NCBI GenBank assembly: GCA_034434515.1
Contig: DAOTZA010000063.1
Location: 1-9,079, forward strand
DNA: 9,079 nt
Source of the DNA: NAK19 sp034434515
GTDB taxonomy: Bacteria; Chloroflexota; Anaerolineae; Anaerolineales; UBA4823
Reading direction: 5' to 3'
The notes under the pieces were generated by a model. The model searched no databases. It worked only from the letters and a program-made list of their open reading frames with translations, and was not told the origin of the DNA. Each line of letters opens with the position of its first letter. The stretch's first letter is position 1. Positions 1 through 6,420 of this stretch are shown one piece after another. Position numbers and translations under genes: made by a program.

Positions 1-827
1 AGCAGGCGGCGGCGTTTCCAGCGCAGGTAGGGAGCTGCCAGTCTGCGCAGCCAGCTTTTCCAAACGATGATGGCAAAGGAGCTGCCGCCATCGCGGTAGT
101 GAACCCGTAACATCTCAGGCCAACAGCGTTCGTCGGCGGCAATGGTCTTTGCCGAGCCATGCAGGCGAAAGTGCGCCCAAAGGCGGGGTAGATAAACGAT
201 CTTTGCATGGCGGGCAATCCGCACCCAGAGATCATAATCCATTGCAAAATAGAACGAGGCATCCAGCGGGCCTACCTTACGCCACAATTCGGCGCGAAAG
301 AAAGCAGCCTGTTGGGGGATATGCACATAGCCGCGGCGCAAACGCCGGTAATCGGTCTGGCGGGCGGGAAATTTTCCCAACACCCTCCCCTGTTCATCGA
401 TGAAATTGGCATCTCCATACACCAAACCAACGTCGGGACGGTTTTGCAAGTATTGCACTGCTTCGGAGACGGCCTGAGGAAGATACGTGTCATCGGAATT
501 CAGCCAGGCAAAGATTTCCCCCCTAGCGTGAGCAAAGCCTTTGTTGATCGCCTCGGTTTGGCCTCGGTCGGGTTCGGAAACCCACCAAGCAAGGCGATCG
601 GCATAACGGCGGATGATTTCCAGGCTACCATCGGTTGAACCCCCATCAACGATCAGGTATTCGAGATTGGGATAATCTTGGCCTAAAACCGAAAGGATGG
701 TTTCTTCCAGGAACAGGGCTTGATTGAAGGATGGTGTAACGATGGAAACCAGAGGAAGCTCCGCTTTCCCATCCGGTTGCAAGGTTTGTAAGAGAGAGCT
801 TTTTGCCATCTGGATTGATTTTACCAT
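1..827 (-). CDS. Family 2 glycosyltransferase, C-terminus cut by window edge
   Basis: The minus strand reads open from ATG at 827 through position 1 with no stop, giving 275 residues of a protein that continues outside the window. It is a GT-A fold, GT2-type glycosyltransferase, expected to be cytoplasmic or membrane-associated and to move a sugar from a nucleotide donor onto a growing glycan. Visible motifs: start of the first beta strand VSIVTPSFNQ (27-36), VDGGSTDG (60-67), the DxD-like metal/nucleotide site WLNSDD (108-113), HIPQQAAFFR (169-178), and the ED-like acceptor/catalytic motif MDYDLW (196-201). The visible C-terminus is rich in Arg, Lys and Trp (256-275), which may contact the membrane. 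Donor and acceptor cannot be told from sequence. A second in-frame ATG at 809 is an alternative start; neither has a strong Shine-Dalgarno, and an in-frame stop at 852-854 rules out a start further upstream. It lies about 300 nt beyond the sulfotransferase on the same strand, so it probably belongs to the same glycan locus. Confidence 0.9.
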   Translation of the reverse strand, partial: MVKSIQMAKSSLLQTLQPDGKAELPLVSIVTPSFNQALFLEETILSVLGQDYPNLEYLIVDGGSTDGSLEIIRRYADRLAWWVSEPDRGQTEAINKGFAHARGEIFAWLNSDDTYLPQAVSEAVQYLQNRPDVGLVYGDANFIDEQGRVLGKFPARQTDYRRLRRGYVHIPQQAAFFRAELWRKVGPLDASFYFAMDYDLWVRIARHAKIVYLPRLWAHFRLHGSAKTIAADERCWPEMLRVHYRDGGSSFAIIVWKSWLRRLAAPYLRWKRRRL

Positions 828-1127
828 TTTGTATCCGTGGTCTTGACAGCTTTATAGCCTTCTCAACCTTATTTGTTCATTACCATCTCTACCATCACTG
901 GCTACGCAGTAAATTGGCTGAGAAAACCTTCCACGAATGACACCTTAGGAATGAGTGAGAGAGGCATTCGTGTATTCGTGAGTCCTTTGTGGAGGGTCTC
1001 CCTGCCAAGCAGAGCCTATGGAAGGTTATTCTGTTTGTTCTTGATCCTGTCGCCGGGCACAGAGGAGAGCCTTAGCGAACTCCATGCTGCCGAAAAGGGC
1101 GGTTGACAGAACAAGAATCAAGCCTCA
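828..1127. other. Intergenic gap with no recognisable gene
   Basis: These 300 nt separate the sulfotransferase stop from the glycosyltransferase start. No convincing protein is seen: the one plus-strand open frame (873-1106, 77 codons) has no family-like motif and no good ribosome site. The stretch holds the promoter candidate at 851-879, two direct copies of ATTCGTG at 966-972 and 974-980, and an inverted copy (CACGAATG at 932-939 against CATTCGTG at 965-972). The stem is too far apart, and the T-run after it on the minus strand too short, for a confident terminator. Short degenerate TTCGTG-type runs like these are common intergenic filler in many bacterial genomes. Confidence 0.6.
851..879 (-). 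promoter_or_regulatory. Candidate sigma-70-type promoter for the glycosyltransferase
   Basis: On the minus strand, TGAACA (874-879) and TATAAA (851-856) are separated by exactly 17 nt. The -10 hexamer matches the consensus at 5 of 6 positions and the -35 at 4 of 6. It would start transcription around 844, leaving a short leader before the ATG at 827. It would give the glycosyltransferase its own transcript despite sharing strand with the wec genes. Found by eye only; an A/T-rich stretch can produce such a match by chance. Confidence 0.35.
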
Positions 1128-2087
1128 TCACGGGCTTCGGGGCGAAGGGTAAACGCCCTCCCAGCTTTCTGGAGGATAGTAGCAAGCCGCCACCTCCCAG
1201 GTGAGCGTCTTGATCTGTTCGATTTCCGCCTCGTTTAGTCGTTTGCGCCAATTCATCAGATTTGCGCGGCTGTCCAAACGCACTGCGTGACGTCGCTCAG
1301 TTTTGAGTTCTTTTGGGTTGTCGGCGCTGCTCGACTCTGCAATGCGTTGCTGCGCCTTTGCGGTGTATTTCAGACCCAGGGCTTGATAGATTTTCTGAAA
1401 TTCTCCCAAGGGGTCGAGCGACAAATCTTCGTGGCAGGTCAGGAGTATCGGAGCGCCTTCTTCTTTCAACTTCCATACCGTCTGATACACCATCGACCAC
1501 AATACCGCAGCCTGTCGAAGGATATCTTCCGGGTTAGCAAGGCAAGCCAGCATTTGCGCTTCATAGGGGGCTAACCAATCCCGCAACAGCAGCGGCTGAG
1601 CCAGCAGGTCTCGCATGTCGAAGGGCCAGTTCAAGCGCTTGAGACTGCTGGCAAAGGAGGCCGGATGACGGACGGTGACCACGACACGACAACCCAGGCG
1701 CTCCAGAAACCAGCGAATCGAGAAGGCTGCAAAGGGGTCTTTCAGCAGCGGGCGGCGATGCAACAGCTTGCCAAGCAAAAAGGTGCTCCCATCGCGCCCC
1801 ATCCGCCCCAAGTCATGAAGGGAGCGCAGAGAGAGAAGCTCTTTTCCCCAATGATAGCGATAATCCAGCAGTTGCCGAAAGGCGGGCAGGTATTGGCTTT
1901 CATTCTCATCGCAAATGTAGAAATACCAGTGTGGAATGTCGGCTGCCAAAACGCCCGGCCGATGCCAGACATTCAGCGGCTCGCTGATATAAGCCGCTTC
2001 TCCACTGGCGGTGAGCATCTTCCCCACCCAGGTCGACCCAGAACGATGAACGCCGGTAACCAGAATCGGCACTTGCTCGGCTGTCAT
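1128..2087 (-). CDS. PAPS-dependent sulfotransferase family protein
   Basis: A 319-residue cytosolic-type sulfotransferase, expected to move a sulfuryl group from 3'-phosphoadenosine-5'-phosphosulfate (PAPS) to a hydroxyl or amine, here probably on a sugar. The N-terminal 5'-phosphosulfate loop is PILVTGVHRSGSTWVGK (7-23). A KDP motif follows at 116-118, and the 3'-phosphate-binding segment is VVVTVRHPASFASS (135-148), with the expected Arg140 and Ser148. No signal peptide or membrane segment is seen. The start was set at the ATG at 2087, one nucleotide after the wecB stop (TGA-A-ATG), with a GAGGAA purine run just upstream. An in-frame ATG at 2198 would give 37 more residues but lies inside wecB and adds low-complexity basic sequence before the P-loop strand. 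The junction implies translational coupling with wecB, so the acceptor is likely a glycan or glycolipid made with UDP-ManNAcA. The acceptor is not readable from sequence; Stf0-like or carbohydrate sulfotransferase are both possible labels. Confidence 0.88.
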   Translation of the reverse strand: MTAEQVPILVTGVHRSGSTWVGKMLTASGEAAYISEPLNVWHRPGVLAADIPHWYFYICDENESQYLPAFRQLLDYRYHWGKELLSLRSLHDLGRMGRDGSTFLLGKLLHRRPLLKDPFAAFSIRWFLERLGCRVVVTVRHPASFASSLKRLNWPFDMRDLLAQPLLLRDWLAPYEAQMLACLANPEDILRQAAVLWSMVYQTVWKLKEEGAPILLTCHEDLSLDPLGEFQKIYQALGLKYTAKAQQRIAESSSADNPKELKTERRHAVRLDSRANLMNWRKRLNEAEIEQIKTLTWEVAACYYPPESWEGVYPSPRSP

Positions 2088-2088
2088 T

Positions 2089-3234
2089 TCAGTTAATCCG
2101 TTCCTCTTCGAGTATCGCCTGGACGATGCGCTGAGCGGCTTTTCCGTCGCCATACGGATTGACTGCCTGCGCCATGGCTTGATAGGCAAGCGGATCATCG
2201 AGCAAGCGCCGGGTTTCCATCACAATCGTTTGGGTATCGGTTCCCACCAGGCGCACCGTGCCGGCCTGCACGCCTTCGGGGCGTTCGGTGACGCGGCGCA
2301 AGACTAAGACCGGTTTGCCCAAGCCAGGCGCCTCTTCTTGCAGACCGCCCGAATCGGTCAAAATCAGCGTGGCGTTCTTCATCAGATGGACAAACGGCAG
2401 ATAATCCATTGGTGGGAGCAAAGTAATGTTCGTAACCTTGCCCAACAAGCGATAAACCGGTTCCTGGACATTTGGATTGAGATGTACCGGATAGACGATG
2501 CGCACACTCTCACCGTACTCGCTCGCCAAAGTGCGCAGGGCATGGCAAATGTTTTCCAATGGCTCACCAAAGTTCTCACGGCGGTGAGCCGTAACCAGGA
2601 TCAAACGCCTTTCCTCAGGCGGTTGGTAGGGGGGCAGGCGATACTGGCGGAAGAAAGCCTCCACTTCGGGCGTCAGGGGCAGATTGACCACGTGCTGAAG
2701 CGCATCGATCACCGTGTTGCCGGTCACCCGAATGCGATTGGCAGGGACGTTCTCCCTAAGCAAGTTCTGCCGCGCCCATTCAGTGGGGGCAAAGTGCAGG
2801 TCTGCCAGGACTCCTACAACCGAACGATTGATCTCTTCCGGGAAGGGCTGCCATTTATCTCCACTTCGCAAACCGGCTTCCACATGTCCGATCTTAATGC
2901 GATGATAATAGCCCAACAAGGCGGCTGCCATCACCGTGGTCGTATCGCCCTGTACCAGAATCCAGTGGGGTTTCAGTTGGCTGAGGACGGGATCAAGATG
3001 GATGAAGATGGCGGCTGTCAGTTCTGCCAGGGATTGGTTTGGACGCATGAGATTCAGGTCTACATCGGGTTGGATATCAAACAGGTTGAGAATCTGGTCG
3101 AGCATCTGACGATGTTGGGCGGTGACACACACCCGTGATTCCACCTCAGGGTGGCAGGCTAACTCGCGTACTACCGGCGCCATCTTGACTGCTTCGGGAC
3201 GGGTGCCAAAAATCGAAAGGACGCGCAGTGTCAT
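2089..3234 (-). CDS. wecB: UDP-N-acetylglucosamine 2-epimerase (non-hydrolysing)
   Basis: A 381-residue enzyme that interconverts UDP-GlcNAc and UDP-ManNAc in the cytoplasm, the first step towards UDP-ManNAcA. Length matches the family (about 370-390). Diagnostic motifs are in order: FGTRPEAVKMAPVV (9-22), QGDTTTVMAA (95-104), GHVEAGLRS (116-124), FPEEINR (131-137), VTGNTVIDAL (170-179), HRREN (217-221), and the C-terminal nucleotide-binding stretch LTDSGGLQEEAPGLGKPVLV followed by RxxTERPEG. All known catalytic-site blocks appear intact. The ATG overlaps the wecC stop as ATGA (3231-3234), and a strong AGGAGAGGGG Shine-Dalgarno sits at 3240-3249, inside the end of wecC. The gene is thus co-translated between wecC and the sulfotransferase. 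Allosteric, non-hydrolysing type (WecB/MnaA) is indicated rather than the hydrolysing NeuC type, because the product is clearly meant for the adjacent dehydrogenase. Confidence 0.96.
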   Translation of the reverse strand: MTLRVLSIFGTRPEAVKMAPVVRELACHPEVESRVCVTAQHRQMLDQILNLFDIQPDVDLNLMRPNQSLAELTAAIFIHLDPVLSQLKPHWILVQGDTTTVMAAALLGYYHRIKIGHVEAGLRSGDKWQPFPEEINRSVVGVLADLHFAPTEWARQNLLRENVPANRIRVTGNTVIDALQHVVNLPLTPEVEAFFRQYRLPPYQPPEERRLILVTAHRRENFGEPLENICHALRTLASEYGESVRIVYPVHLNPNVQEPVYRLLGKVTNITLLPPMDYLPFVHLMKNATLILTDSGGLQEEAPGLGKPVLVLRRVTERPEGVQAGTVRLVGTDTQTIVMETRRLLDDPLAYQAMAQAVNPYGDGKAAQRIVQAILEEERIN

Positions 3235-4508
3235 CTAATCCCCTCTCCTAATTTATGCACCTGGAACCCTTCCTTCTCCCAAACCGTGCGGTTGAGCAGG
3301 TTAACGGCGTCCAGGGCAAGCCGGCGTCGCATGAGTTGAGCAGCTATCGCTGCAGACAGGTTGCGAAACTGGCGATGGGCAACCAGAATAACCAGTAAAT
3401 CGGCTCCCTGCAAAACTTGGGCGAGATCGCGCCCTAAGGGAATGCCATTCACCTGAATCTCCTGGCGATAGGGTTCAAAGGCAAGCACCTCGGCGCCAGT
3501 TTGTTGGAAAAGCTGGCAAATTTCAATCGCCGGCGATTCGCGCAGGTCATCCACATCGGCTTTATACGCTAATCCCAAAGCGGCGACGCGGTAGCCATTC
3601 AGTTCGCCAAAAGCCAACCGGGCAGACTCAACCACGTGGCGCGGTTGACCATCGTTGACCTCTCGCGCCGTCCGAATCAGGTGGGCAAGGTCGGGCGCGG
3701 CTTCGACCAGGAACCATGGATCCACACTGATACAATGCCCTCCTACGCCAGGTCCAGGGCGTAAGATGTTCACCCTTGGATGGCGATTTGCCAGCTCGAT
3801 GGCTTCCCACACATTGATCCCAAACCGCTCTGCCAGACGGGCAAACTCATTGGCAATGGCAATGTTGACATCCCGATAGGTGTTCTCCATCAGCTTGACC
3901 ATCTCAGCGGTGGTGGCATCGGTCAACAGGATTTCACCGCGCACAAAGAGGCTGTACAGGTCACGCGCCGCTTCTGCGGAGTGGCGGTTGACGCCACCGA
4001 TAACCCGATCGTTCTCGATCAGTTCGCGCAGGATTGAGCCCGGCAAAACGCGTTCCGGTACGTAAGCGAGATAAAAATCCTCCCCGCTCCTTAAGCCGCA
4101 TTGTTCCAGCAGAGGAGCAACTTTTTTGACGGTGGTCAAAGGCGGAGAAGTGGATTCCAAAACCACCAGATTGCCCTTTTGCAAGTGAGGTGCAATCGCC
4201 TGGGCGGCAGCTTCGACAGCGCGCAGGTCGGCAAGTTTCTGCTCGCGGAAGGGGGTGGGCACGGCAATGATAAAGGCATCCGCTTCAGCCGGTTGATTCT
4301 GAATGGTCAGATTGCCAGAGCGCAAGGCAGCCTGAACCAGGGTTCGCAAACCTGGTTCCTGGATGTGCAAACCGCCATTGCGCAGGGTGTTGACTACCTC
4401 AGGGTTGACATCCACACCGATCACCTGCATCCCATGGGTTGCAAACGTGCTGGCGGTCGGCAAACCAATATATCCCAATCCTAAAACGCAAATCTTTTGG
4501 AATTTCAA
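3231..4508 (-). CDS. wecC: UDP-N-acetyl-D-mannosamine dehydrogenase
   Basis: NAD-dependent enzyme that oxidises C6 of UDP-ManNAc twice to give UDP-ManNAcA. With the TTG start at 4508 it has 425 residues, close to the roughly 420 usual for WecC. Seen: N-terminal Rossmann fold KICVLGLGYIGLPTA with GLGYIG at 10-15, acidic residue Asp33 ending beta-2, PTPF (84-87), ESTSPPLTT (118-126), the central-domain helix AEMVKLMENTYRDVNIA (201-217, Lys205), and the catalytic cysteine in GGHCISVDPWFLVE (256-269, Cys259). GGHC-x-x-VDPWF is typical of ManNAc-type dehydrogenases rather than UDP-glucose dehydrogenase. The C-terminal domain includes LGLAYKADVDDLRESPA. The open frame extends to an ATG at 4706, but the extra 66 residues have no family counterpart, while TTG at 4508 has AGAGGAG nine bases upstream. 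It is the first gene of a wecC-wecB-sulfotransferase operon. Other UDP-HexNAc dehydrogenases (WbpA/Cap5O-like) are close relatives; adjacency to wecB favours WecC. Confidence 0.94.
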   Translation of the reverse strand: MKFQKICVLGLGYIGLPTASTFATHGMQVIGVDVNPEVVNTLRNGGLHIQEPGLRTLVQAALRSGNLTIQNQPAEADAFIIAVPTPFREQKLADLRAVEAAAQAIAPHLQKGNLVVLESTSPPLTTVKKVAPLLEQCGLRSGEDFYLAYVPERVLPGSILRELIENDRVIGGVNRHSAEAARDLYSLFVRGEILLTDATTAEMVKLMENTYRDVNIAIANEFARLAERFGINVWEAIELANRHPRVNILRPGPGVGGHCISVDPWFLVEAAPDLAHLIRTAREVNDGQPRHVVESARLAFGELNGYRVAALGLAYKADVDDLRESPAIEICQLFQQTGAEVLAFEPYRQEIQVNGIPLGRDLAQVLQGADLLVILVAHRQFRNLSAAIAAQLMRRRLALDAVNLLNRTVWEKEGFQVHKLGEGIR

Positions 4509-4517
4509 GCGGCTCAG

Positions 4518-4524
4518 CTCCTCT
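4518..4524 (-). promoter_or_regulatory. Ribosome binding site fixing the wecC TTG start
   Basis: The minus strand reads AGAGGAG here, followed by nine bases and then TTG at 4508-4506, which leads directly into the first Rossmann strand KFQKICVLGLG. No in-frame ATG lies near the conserved N-terminus; the closest ones are at 4637 and 4706. This site is the main reason for choosing a TTG start. Confidence 0.7.
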
Positions 4525-4620
4525 AAGTTAAGATACAGGATTTGCCAGATAGGTGACCTGCTTCTTTGAAAACTGCTTATCAGGGCATCCGATCTATCCC
4601 TAATCCCTTGCAACCTGAAA

Positions 4621-4633
4621 CCTGTCCGACAGG
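4621..4633. repeat. Short inverted repeat, possible operator of the wec operon
   Basis: CCTGTCCGACAGG is a perfect 6-bp inverted repeat around one central base. It lies immediately downstream of the minus-strand extended -10 candidate at 4636-4644, where transcription would begin. TGTC-N-GACA cores are known from some GntR-family operators, so a repressor site is possible. It may instead be a remnant of a common intergenic repeat with a CCTGTC/GACAGG core. Sequence alone does not decide. Confidence 0.4.
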
Positions 4634-4635
4634 AC

Positions 4636-4644
4636 ATGATACCA
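4636..4644 (-). promoter_or_regulatory. Candidate extended -10 promoter for wecC-wecB-sulfotransferase
   Basis: The minus strand reads TGGTATCAT, an extended -10 (TGn followed by TATCAT, 5 of 6 to consensus). No good -35 hexamer lies 16-18 nt upstream. Transcription would begin near 4629 and leave a leader of about 120 nt before the TTG start. Weak by itself; placed here because the operon must have a promoter in this gap. Confidence 0.3.
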
Positions 4645-4828
4645 TAGAAGAATACCAAAAAGAGGAAAATGTCGAACCTGATTAGCTCGCCGGCAAAGTC
4701 CTTCACCTAGAAGAATTTCTATTCTCTCTTTTACCCCAGAGCCTACGGAGAGTACGGATAGGATTTTTCTCTGTGCTCTCAGTGAACCCAGTGGTGAAAA
4801 AAAGGCATTTTTAAGGGGAGTCAACCTG

Positions 4829-4837
4829 TGATAAAAT
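4829..4837 (+). promoter_or_regulatory. Candidate extended -10 promoter of the transporter operon
   Basis: TGATAAAAT is an extended -10 (TGn plus TAAAAT, 5 of 6 to TATAAT). No convincing -35 is present, which extended -10 promoters tolerate. Predicted transcription start is about 4844-4845, giving a short leader of roughly 25 nt to the ATG at 4870, with the ribosome site inside it. This arrangement also argues against the upstream GTG at 4828 being the true start, since it would lie in the promoter. Confidence 0.45.
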
Positions 4838-4852
4838 GGATTTATCCATTTT
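4833..4852. promoter_or_regulatory. 20-bp palindrome overlapping -10 and start site: likely operator
   Basis: AAAATGGATTTATCCATTTT consists of two perfect 9-bp arms around a 2-nt centre. It covers most of the -10 candidate and the predicted +1, the classic position for a repressor that blocks polymerase. In RNA it could also form a hairpin ahead of the ribosome site, but if transcription starts near 4844 only half would be transcribed, which favours a DNA operator. The cognate regulator is unknown and no regulator gene is in the window. Confidence 0.55.
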
Positions 4853-4860
4853 GCTGCCAA

Positions 4861-4866
4861 GAGGTG
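4861..4866 (+). promoter_or_regulatory. Ribosome binding site deciding the ATPase start
   Basis: AAGAGGTG (4859-4866) precedes ATG 4870 with the GAGG core five bases away, and the protein then begins MGVILELHGITKRFPGV, as ATPases of this family do. A competing in-frame GTG at 4828 has AAGGGGAG (4813-4820) seven bases upstream and cannot be fully excluded, but its extra 14 residues (MIKWIYPFCCQEVC) are encoded by the palindrome and have no family counterpart. Confidence 0.6.
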
Positions 4867-4869
4867 TGC

Positions 4870-6396
4870 ATGGGCGTTATTCTAGAGCTACATGGGATAA
4901 CCAAACGGTTTCCGGGGGTGCTTGCCAACGACCACATCGATCTGGATTTGCGCGAAGGTGAAATTCATGCCCTGCTGGGGGAAAACGGAGCCGGAAAAAC
5001 AACTCTGATGAACATTCTTTACGGATTATATAAACCAGATGAGGGTGAGATTCGCGTCAACGGCAATCGGGTCGAAATCCACTCCCCGCGCGATGCCATT
5101 GCGTGCGGCATTGGCATGGTGCACCAGCATTTCATGCTTGTGCCGGTGTTTACCGTGCTGGATAATGTGATGTTGGGTGATGAATACGTGCGCGGTGGCG
5201 GCTTTCTCGACCGACGCAAAGCCGCTAACCGTATCCTCGAAATCTCCCAACAGTACAATCTGCAAGTTGACCCCTTCGCTTACATCAAGGACCTGCCCGT
5301 GGGACTACAACAGCGGGTGGAAATCATCAAATTGCTCTTTCGCGAAGCCAATATTCTCATTCTCGATGAACCAACTGCCGTTTTGACGCCTCAAGAGGTG
5401 GATGAATTATTCAAGATCATGAAATCACTGGTTGCCAGCGGCAAATCGATCATCTTCATCACTCATAAACTGCGCGAAGTCATGGAGTTTTCCGACCGCA
5501 TCACCGTCATCCGCAACGGGAAAGTGGTCGGGACAACCACCCCTCAGGAGGCCGACCAAAATAAACTGGCGGCCATGATGGTCGGCCGCCAAATCGATCT
5601 GACCATCGAGAAAAAACCGGCTGCTCCCCAGCAGGTAGTGCTCGAGGTACGCAATCTCAAGGTGCTGGATGCACGCAAGTTGATCGCCGTCAATGGCGTT
5701 TCATTCGAAGTGCGCGCCGGAGAAGTGTTGGGGATTGCTGGCGTGCAAGGCAACGGTCAGACCGAACTGGTGCGCGCCCTGACGGGCATGCAACATCCGA
5801 TCGAAGGCGAGATCCGCATCCTGGGCAAAGAGATGACCCACGCCAGCCCCAAAGAGTTCTTTGAAACCGGCGCAGCCCATATTCCCGAAGACCGTCAAAA
5901 AGATGGTCTGGTTCTCACTTACCCGGTCAAGGACAACTTCATCCTGAACACTTTTTACAAGCCACCCTTTGCGCAGGGTATTGTCCTGCAACAACCGCAA
6001 ATTATTGCCAATGCCGAAGAACTGGTGGAAAAGTTCGATATCCGCACGCCTAGCATCTTCACCACCCTCAGCTCGTTGAGTGGTGGCAATCAGCAGAAAG
6101 TGATTGTCGCCCGCGAATTCTCCCGGCCGATCAAACTGCTCATCGCCGCTCAACCAACGCGTGGCTTGGATGTCGGTTCGATCGAGTACATCCACAACCG
6201 TCTGATCGAAAAGCGCGATGAAGGCTGCGCGGTCTTACTGGTTTCCACCGAGCTAGACGAGATCCTGCAACTTTCCGATCGGATTGCGGTCATGTATCGC
6301 GGCCGCATTGTGGCAACTGTCAACGCTGCCGAGGTCACCAAAGAACAGATCGGCCTCTACATGGCCGGCCTGCAACCCGAAATGGCGAAAGTGTAG
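4870..6396 (+). CDS. BMP-family nucleoside-type ABC importer, double ATPase subunit
   Basis: A 508-residue cytoplasmic ATPase with two fused nucleotide-binding domains, powering an importer of the BmpA-dependent nucleoside family (NupB/YufO-like; related to sugar importers such as RbsA). Domain 1 is complete: Walker A GENGAGKTT (37-45), Q-loop Gln86 in VHQHFML, signature LPVGLQQ (142-148), Walker B ILILDEPTA (162-170), switch His199 in FITHK. Domain 2 (from about 256) has a P-loop GVQGNGQTE (291-299) with Gln297 where Lys is usual, a good signature LSGGNQQK (403-410), and LLIAAQPTRGLDVG (423-436) with Ala-Gln in place of the Walker B Asp-Glu. These changes are characteristic of this family and do not mean a broken gene. 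It heads an ATPase-permease-permease operon; the next gene starts 24 nt after its stop. Substrate is inferred: purine/pyrimidine nucleosides are the best-studied cargo, but the family also includes other ligands. Confidence 0.95.
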   Translation: MGVILELHGITKRFPGVLANDHIDLDLREGEIHALLGENGAGKTTLMNILYGLYKPDEGEIRVNGNRVEIHSPRDAIACGIGMVHQHFMLVPVFTVLDNVMLGDEYVRGGGFLDRRKAANRILEISQQYNLQVDPFAYIKDLPVGLQQRVEIIKLLFREANILILDEPTAVLTPQEVDELFKIMKSLVASGKSIIFITHKLREVMEFSDRITVIRNGKVVGTTTPQEADQNKLAAMMVGRQIDLTIEKKPAAPQQVVLEVRNLKVLDARKLIAVNGVSFEVRAGEVLGIAGVQGNGQTELVRALTGMQHPIEGEIRILGKEMTHASPKEFFETGAAHIPEDRQKDGLVLTYPVKDNFILNTFYKPPFAQGIVLQQPQIIANAEELVEKFDIRTPSIFTTLSSLSGGNQQKVIVAREFSRPIKLLIAAQPTRGLDVGSIEYIHNRLIEKRDEGCAVLLVSTELDEILQLSDRIAVMYRGRIVATVNAAEVTKEQIGLYMAGLQPEMAKV

Positions 6397-6420
6397 CTAA
6401 ACTCCCGCTAGGAAAAGATC

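Larger units (their letters stand above)
4509..4869. other. Divergent intergenic region between wecC and the transporter operon
   Basis: This 361-nt stretch separates two divergent operons and should hold both promoters. It contains, left to right, the wecC ribosome site, an inverted repeat at 4621-4633 next to an extended -10 on the minus strand, a degenerate 9-nt-period run at 4769-4794, and the plus-strand extended -10, palindrome and ribosome site at 4829-4866. Open frames across it (minus-strand 4600-4860 and the upstream extension of wecC) have no protein-family character and were not called. No RNA gene or recognised riboswitch was seen. Confidence 0.7.

Noticed and set aside
207..638. 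143-codon plus-strand frame at the left edge
   Set aside because: It is the shadow of the glycosyltransferase, whose minus-strand reading carries VDGGSTDG, NSDD and DYDLW motifs.
843..848. TTGACA on the plus strand as a promoter -35
   Set aside because: No -10-like hexamer lies at the right spacing and no plus-strand gene follows.
873..1106. 77-codon plus-strand frame in the gap between sulfotransferase and glycosyltransferase
   Set aside because: No ribosome site, no family-like motif, and it runs across short intergenic repeats.
2338..3138. 266-codon open frame on the plus strand opposite wecB
   Set aside because: It is antisense to an unmistakable wecB with all family motifs; the sequence has no recognisable domain and is a shadow frame.
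4600..4860. 86-codon minus-strand frame in the divergent intergenic region
   Set aside because: It covers both promoter candidates and both palindromes and resembles no protein family.
5740..6180. Degenerate Walker motifs in the second ATPase domain as a sign of an inactive or mutated gene
   Set aside because: Gln in place of the P-loop Lys and AAQPTRGLDVG in place of a standard Walker B are normal for BMP-type transporter ATPases.
5701..6195. 164-codon minus-strand frame inside the ATPase gene
   Set aside because: It is antisense to the second nucleotide-binding domain of the ATPase, whose motifs are intact.
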